This document shows positions 7,434 through 9,755 of a stretch of 9,755 bases of DNA, piece by piece. A model generated the notes under the pieces. It saw only the letters and a list, made by a program, of their open reading frames with translations. It had not been told where the DNA came from and searched no databases. The position numbers were made by a program, and so were the translations under genes. The stretch covers positions 1 through 9,755 of the forward strand of contig CAZAIM010000089.1 in NCBI GenBank assembly GCA_964485215.1. Reading direction: 5' to 3'. The stretch's first letter is position 1. Each line of letters opens with the position of its first letter. This stretch comes from HGM04593 sp964485215. Lineage in GTDB: Bacteria; Bacteroidota; Bacteroidia; Bacteroidales; Bacteroidaceae.

Positions 7434-8486
7434 TTATTGGTTGTTCTGGTTAATAAGGTTTACAACAACTTTAATCATTATATCCTTTTCTTCGGTGCGG
7501 CTTTCTGCTATCATCAGCGTGAGTGCTACAAGTGTATTGTCGGCTATTCGCTTGCTGCCATCGGCACGGTAAAGTATTCCGTTGCGTTCCATAAACCACA
7601 GGAACAGCATTGCCGCAATGCGCTTGTTGCCATCGCTGAATGAATGGTTCTTTGTTACAAGATAGAGTAGTGTTGCAGCTTTCTCCTCAACGCTTGGATA
7701 TAGTTCCTCGCCGCCGAATGTCTGATAAATCTGCCCGATTGAGCTCTTGAATGAATTGTCCTTTTCGTTGGCAAACAGTGCGCTCTCTCCAAATTTCTCT
7801 TTCAGGCTCATTATTGCTTCCATTGCATTCTCGTATGTTGCATGGAAACGTTCTTTGCTTGTAGTCTTGTCAATTGTCAGTTGCTGATAGTCGTAACGGT
7901 CGAGCGTGTCGAGTGCGTAAACATAGTCGGCAACAACAGAGAAAAGCCCTTTTGACTGGTCATCGGTAAGTTTTTCCTGCGCGTTAACAGTGTTTGCCAC
8001 CAGGCGTACAACATCTTTCAGCTCATTGTAATGCTCAATGCGTATTTTGTCATTTATGGCATATCCTTTTACAATATAATCTTTGAGTATGCGGTTTGCC
8101 CATTGACGGAAACGAGTTCCGTTGATTGATTTGACACGGTACCCAACAGAGATAATGACATCAAGGTTGTACATCGTCGTTTCATACATTTGGTCACCGT
8201 CTATACCCATATGTGCAAATTTTGCACATGTGATATTTTTATCAAGTTCTCCTTCTTTAAAACAATTGTTTATGTGTCGGGCAATAACAGTTCTATCACG
8301 ATTGAATAATGCTGCCATCTGGCTTTGTGAAAGCCAAACAGTTTCATTCTCCAATTTAACATCAATCGAAATGGTATTGTCTTCGCTTGTGTATATTGCA
8401 ATTGGTGATATTTCGGTCTCTCTGTTGTGCATTGGCGAGTATTCCTGTTTATGATGTTCGTTAGGGTTTGATGCTATGTTATTCAT
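7434..8486 (-). CDS. RhuM-Fic/Doc fusion protein
   Basis: 350 aa from the ATG at 8486. The N-terminal half is a RhuM-family domain (about 30-150): TVWLSQSQMAALFNRD, a helix-turn-helix-like stretch with RTVIARHINN, then YNLDVIISVGYRVKS and TRFRQWANRILKDY. The C-terminal half is a Fic/Doc fold (about 210-330) with the motif HSFSDGNKR at 281-289. The Lys replacing the second Gly, and the lack of the final Arg of HxFx(D/E)GNGRxxR, resemble Doc (HxFxDANKR), a kinase of EF-Tu, more than AMP-transferring Fic proteins. No clear inhibitory [S/T]xxxE[G/N] helix is visible and no antitoxin gene is adjacent. The frame opens 16 codons earlier with TTG (8534), but that codon overlaps the likely promoter, so the internal ATG is preferred; an ATG at 8432 is another option. 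RhuM-Fic fusions are known in many bacteria, with unclear function. Confidence 0.9.
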   Translation of the reverse strand: MNNIASNPNEHHKQEYSPMHNRETEISPIAIYTSEDNTISIDVKLENETVWLSQSQMAALFNRDRTVIARHINNCFKEGELDKNITCAKFAHMGIDGDQMYETTMYNLDVIISVGYRVKSINGTRFRQWANRILKDYIVKGYAINDKIRIEHYNELKDVVRLVANTVNAQEKLTDDQSKGLFSVVADYVYALDTLDRYDYQQLTIDKTTSKERFHATYENAMEAIMSLKEKFGESALFANEKDNSFKSSIGQIYQTFGGEELYPSVEEKAATLLYLVTKNHSFSDGNKRIAAMLFLWFMERNGILYRADGSKRIADNTLVALTLMIAESRTEEKDIMIKVVVNLINQNNQ

Positions 8487-8531
8487 TGGCCTTATTGGTA
8501 GTATTAATGTGCAAAAACCTGGTTTATAGTA

Positions 8532-8564
8532 CAAAAAATAGTAACGATTACGTGTATATACAAA
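8532..8564 (-). promoter_or_regulatory. Probable promoter of the RhuM-Fic/AlaX operon
   Basis: On the minus strand TTTG (8564-8561) is followed after 20 bases by TATTTTTTG (8540-8532), close to the Bacteroidota -33 TTTG and -7 TAnnTTTG arrangement with one extra T. A start about 7 nt further gives a leader of roughly 40 nt to the ATG at 8486. Confidence 0.45.
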
Positions 8565-8603
8565 ATTCAGGAATGTTATGTCTGCTTCTCGGAATAAATA
8601 AAT

Positions 8604-8646
8604 GAGGCCGGCTCTAAACAGTCTTGCGACCTAAAGAGGCAGCCTC
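8604..8646 (-). terminator. Probable terminator of the HAD nucleotidase gene
   Basis: GAGGCCGGCTCT (8604-8615) and AGAGGCAGCCTC (8635-8646) can pair at 10 of 12 positions with a 19-nt loop. On the minus strand the stem lies 37 nt after the nucleotidase stop and is followed by ATTTATTTATT, a T-rich but interrupted tail. Placement is good, tail weak. Confidence 0.4.
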
Positions 8647-8683
8647 GTGTATTGCCCAAGTGGACAGATGCTTGTGATTAAGT

Positions 8684-9130
8684 CTACATAAGCAGATACT
8701 TTAGCACTGCATCCCAGTCGGGGAATTGTTCTGAACCAAAATGAATCCATTCGCCAGTAAACTCGCCGGCACCGTTCTTGCCACGGTCGTCAATAAGATA
8801 GTCACCTTGGAGCAGCTCCTTGTGATGGGTGATTATGACACGTTTGTGGAACAGGCTGCTTGCGTGTTTCTTTACCCATTCTATCTTGTCGCTTGCCGCT
8901 GTGGGGTTATTCCAAGGTGATGTGGTGAGTATGTACACTTCGTAATTCTTGGCAAGCAATTGCGCTGCTTCCAATGCTCCCGGGATAGGTGCCATGAGTG
9001 AGAATAATCCGGGAACCTCATCTATGCGTCCTTTGTATTCCTCTTTTACTTCGTTACTTAACTTTGCAACACCCGATTCAAAATCGACGAGAACCCCGTC
9101 CATATCGAAATACACCCTTTTCCTATTCAT
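8684..9130 (-). CDS. HAD-superfamily 5'(3')-deoxyribonucleotidase (NT5C type)
   Basis: 148 aa, cytoplasmic. It is expected to dephosphorylate (deoxy)nucleoside monophosphates in nucleotide salvage. HAD motif I is FDMDGVLVDFE with Asp9 (nucleophile) and Asp11 (acid/base). Motif II is ILTTSPW (Thr69/Thr70/Ser71), a lysine for motif III is probably Lys96 in HKRVIITHHK, and motif IV is DYLIDDR with Asp114/Asp115. The SPWNNP segment and DDRGKNG match the NT5C-like family. The frame is open for 24 more codons upstream, but the ATG at 9130 starts just before motif I and is preceded by a good ribosome-binding site (AGAAGGA, 4 nt before the ATG), so the longer start is rejected. It stands alone between a weak terminator and a divergent ORF. 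Substrate preference is not visible from sequence. Confidence 0.88.
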   Translation of the reverse strand: MNRKRVYFDMDGVLVDFESGVAKLSNEVKEEYKGRIDEVPGLFSLMAPIPGALEAAQLLAKNYEVYILTTSPWNNPTAASDKIEWVKKHASSLFHKRVIITHHKELLQGDYLIDDRGKNGAGEFTGEWIHFGSEQFPDWDAVLKYLLM

Positions 9131-9134
9131 AAAA

Positions 9135-9141
9135 TCCTTCT
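9135..9141 (-). promoter_or_regulatory. Ribosome-binding site fixing the start of the nucleotidase
   Basis: On the minus strand AGAAGGA lies 4 nt before the ATG at 9130. It is one of the few clear Shine-Dalgarno-like sites in the window and decides for the 148-aa protein. Confidence 0.6.
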
Positions 9142-9335
9142 GTTTTGTAATAAAATAAATTATCCTGACGGAACAATTGTAAAGATAGAAAATTATCTCC
9201 ATATCTCGAAATATATTCCAGTTTATTTACTCAATCCAGTTTCTATTGTCGCAGTTTACATATATTGCCGAGAAGTATTGCCAGATTCTGTGGAAAATAA
9301 TTGTACTAAAGCATATTTGTTTTGAACATTTGCTG
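9142..9335. other. Noncoding divergent intergenic region
   Basis: AT-rich DNA between the divergent nucleotidase and channel genes, with no credible ORF. It contains an 8-base direct repeat TCCAGTTT at 9217-9224 and 9235-9242, 18 bases apart, of unknown meaning. No strong nucleotidase promoter is seen. Confidence 0.4.
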
Positions 9336-9343
9336 TATCTTTG
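9336..9343 (+). promoter_or_regulatory. Bacteroidota-type -7 promoter box for the channel-like ORF
   Basis: TATCTTTG is a full match to TAnnTTTG. A TTTG at 9316-9319 is the best -33 candidate with a 16-base gap, slightly short. The transcript would start about 65 nt before the ATG at 9417. Confidence 0.55.
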
Positions 9344-9416
9344 TGTAAGATAGGTTCTTGCGTAGGGGTAAAGAACTTGTTTTGAGTATTTATTAATCAA
9401 GCGATGATTTCACTGT

Positions 9417-9707
9417 ATGTCAAATAAGATAATGAAGACTATTGATAAGTGGCTGTTTGAGAAACCTTGGAAACAACTTTTGTGTGTGCTGGCAATTACG
9501 ATTCTTGCGTATGTAGTTTGCATACTGCTTGGTGATACCAATATTAGATTCTCTACAGCTACAGAAGATATTCAAAGTACTCAATGGATATTATACTATC
9601 TCTTTGTAGATCCTGGTTGTCAAATGTATGTAAAGGGTGGCTTGGATGTTAAACTTATAGCTATGATTGTAAGTACACTTGGTTCTATCTTGTTGTCGGG
9701 AAGGTAA
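9417..9707 (+). pseudogene. Truncated CASTOR/POLLUX-type ion channel, N-terminal fragment
   Basis: 96 aa. Residues about 20-38 (LLCVLAITILAYVVCILLG) form a first membrane helix. A pore-like segment follows (FSTATEDIQSTQWILYYLFVDPGCQ, about 45-69), where the DPG turn matches bacterial relatives of CASTOR/POLLUX channels, and then a second hydrophobic stretch, KLIAMIVSTLGSILLSG (79-95). In that family the second helix continues and leads to a large cytoplasmic RCK/TrkA-like domain of several hundred residues. Here a TAA appears directly after LLSGR. None of the three frames of the next 48 bases restores a recognisable continuation, so a simple one-base frameshift is not evident. The gene therefore looks interrupted near 9700, by insertion or rearrangement. 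The family name rests on a short match; the alternative is a small two-helix membrane protein of unknown role. Confidence 0.45.
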
Positions 9708-9755
9708 GTTTATATGAGTTTACCCTACTCGTTATAAATTTTTAACATTTGACTG

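Noticed and set aside
7206..7643. A 145-codon plus-strand frame crossing the AlaX/RhuM-Fic junction
   Set aside because: It overlaps two well-recognised minus-strand genes and shows no family features.
8487..8534. TTG start giving a 366-aa RhuM-Fic protein
   Set aside because: The TTG is part of the probable -7 promoter box, so it would not lie within the transcript.
9131..9202. 24-residue hydrophobic N-terminal extension of the HAD nucleotidase, which could look like a signal peptide
   Set aside because: The internal ATG at 9130 has a good ribosome-binding site and starts directly before motif I; the enzyme family is cytosolic.
1..9755. CRISPR array, insertion sequence or prophage
   Set aside because: No regularly spaced repeats, transposase, integrase or phage structural gene was found on either strand.

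Overview
The window looks like a chromosomal segment of a member of the Bacteroidales (Bacteroides/Prevotella-like). The evidence is upstream boxes resembling the Bacteroidota -7 consensus TAnnTTTG (for example 6815-6822 minus and 9336-9343 plus), few strong Shine-Dalgarno sites, lipoprotein signals on the glycosidase and the peptidase, and protein families common in that order. No CRISPR array, tRNA, rRNA, transposase or integrase was recognised.

Layout, left to right. Positions 1-104 hold the 3' end of a GAPDH gene (plus strand), closed by a perfect hairpin terminator. A GH35 beta-galactosidase lipoprotein with a C-terminal discoidin-like domain follows (317-2629, plus). It converges on an Hsp20-type small heat-shock protein (2774-3271, minus), and a 25-bp hairpin that could terminate both transcripts lies between them. 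The Hsp20 has a cysteine-rich insertion in its alpha-crystallin domain, and its roughly 260-nt upstream region can be drawn as a branched RNA fold. Next comes a long minus-strand series: an M3-family zinc peptidase lipoprotein (3531-5636), preceded by a two-domain chorismatase-like protein with a YjgF/RidA fold (5697-6788), an AlaX-type alanyl-tRNA editing protein (6887-7429), and a RhuM-Fic/Doc fusion protein (7434-8486). A small HAD-family 5'-nucleotidase (8684-9130, minus) stands apart. A divergent ORF at the right edge (9417-9707, plus) looks like the first part of a CASTOR/POLLUX-type ion channel that stops abruptly.

How the genes relate. The RhuM-Fic and AlaX genes are 4 nt apart and share a likely promoter, so they are probably co-transcribed and perhaps translationally coupled. 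The chorismatase-like gene has its own likely promoter and is 60 nt upstream of the peptidase, a possible two-gene operon. The rest appears to be single-gene housekeeping units. I do not see a clearly new multi-gene system. The most unusual items are the Cys-rich Hsp20 with its structured leader, the RhuM-Fic/AlaX pair, the chorismatase-fold protein with altered active-site positions, and the broken channel gene.
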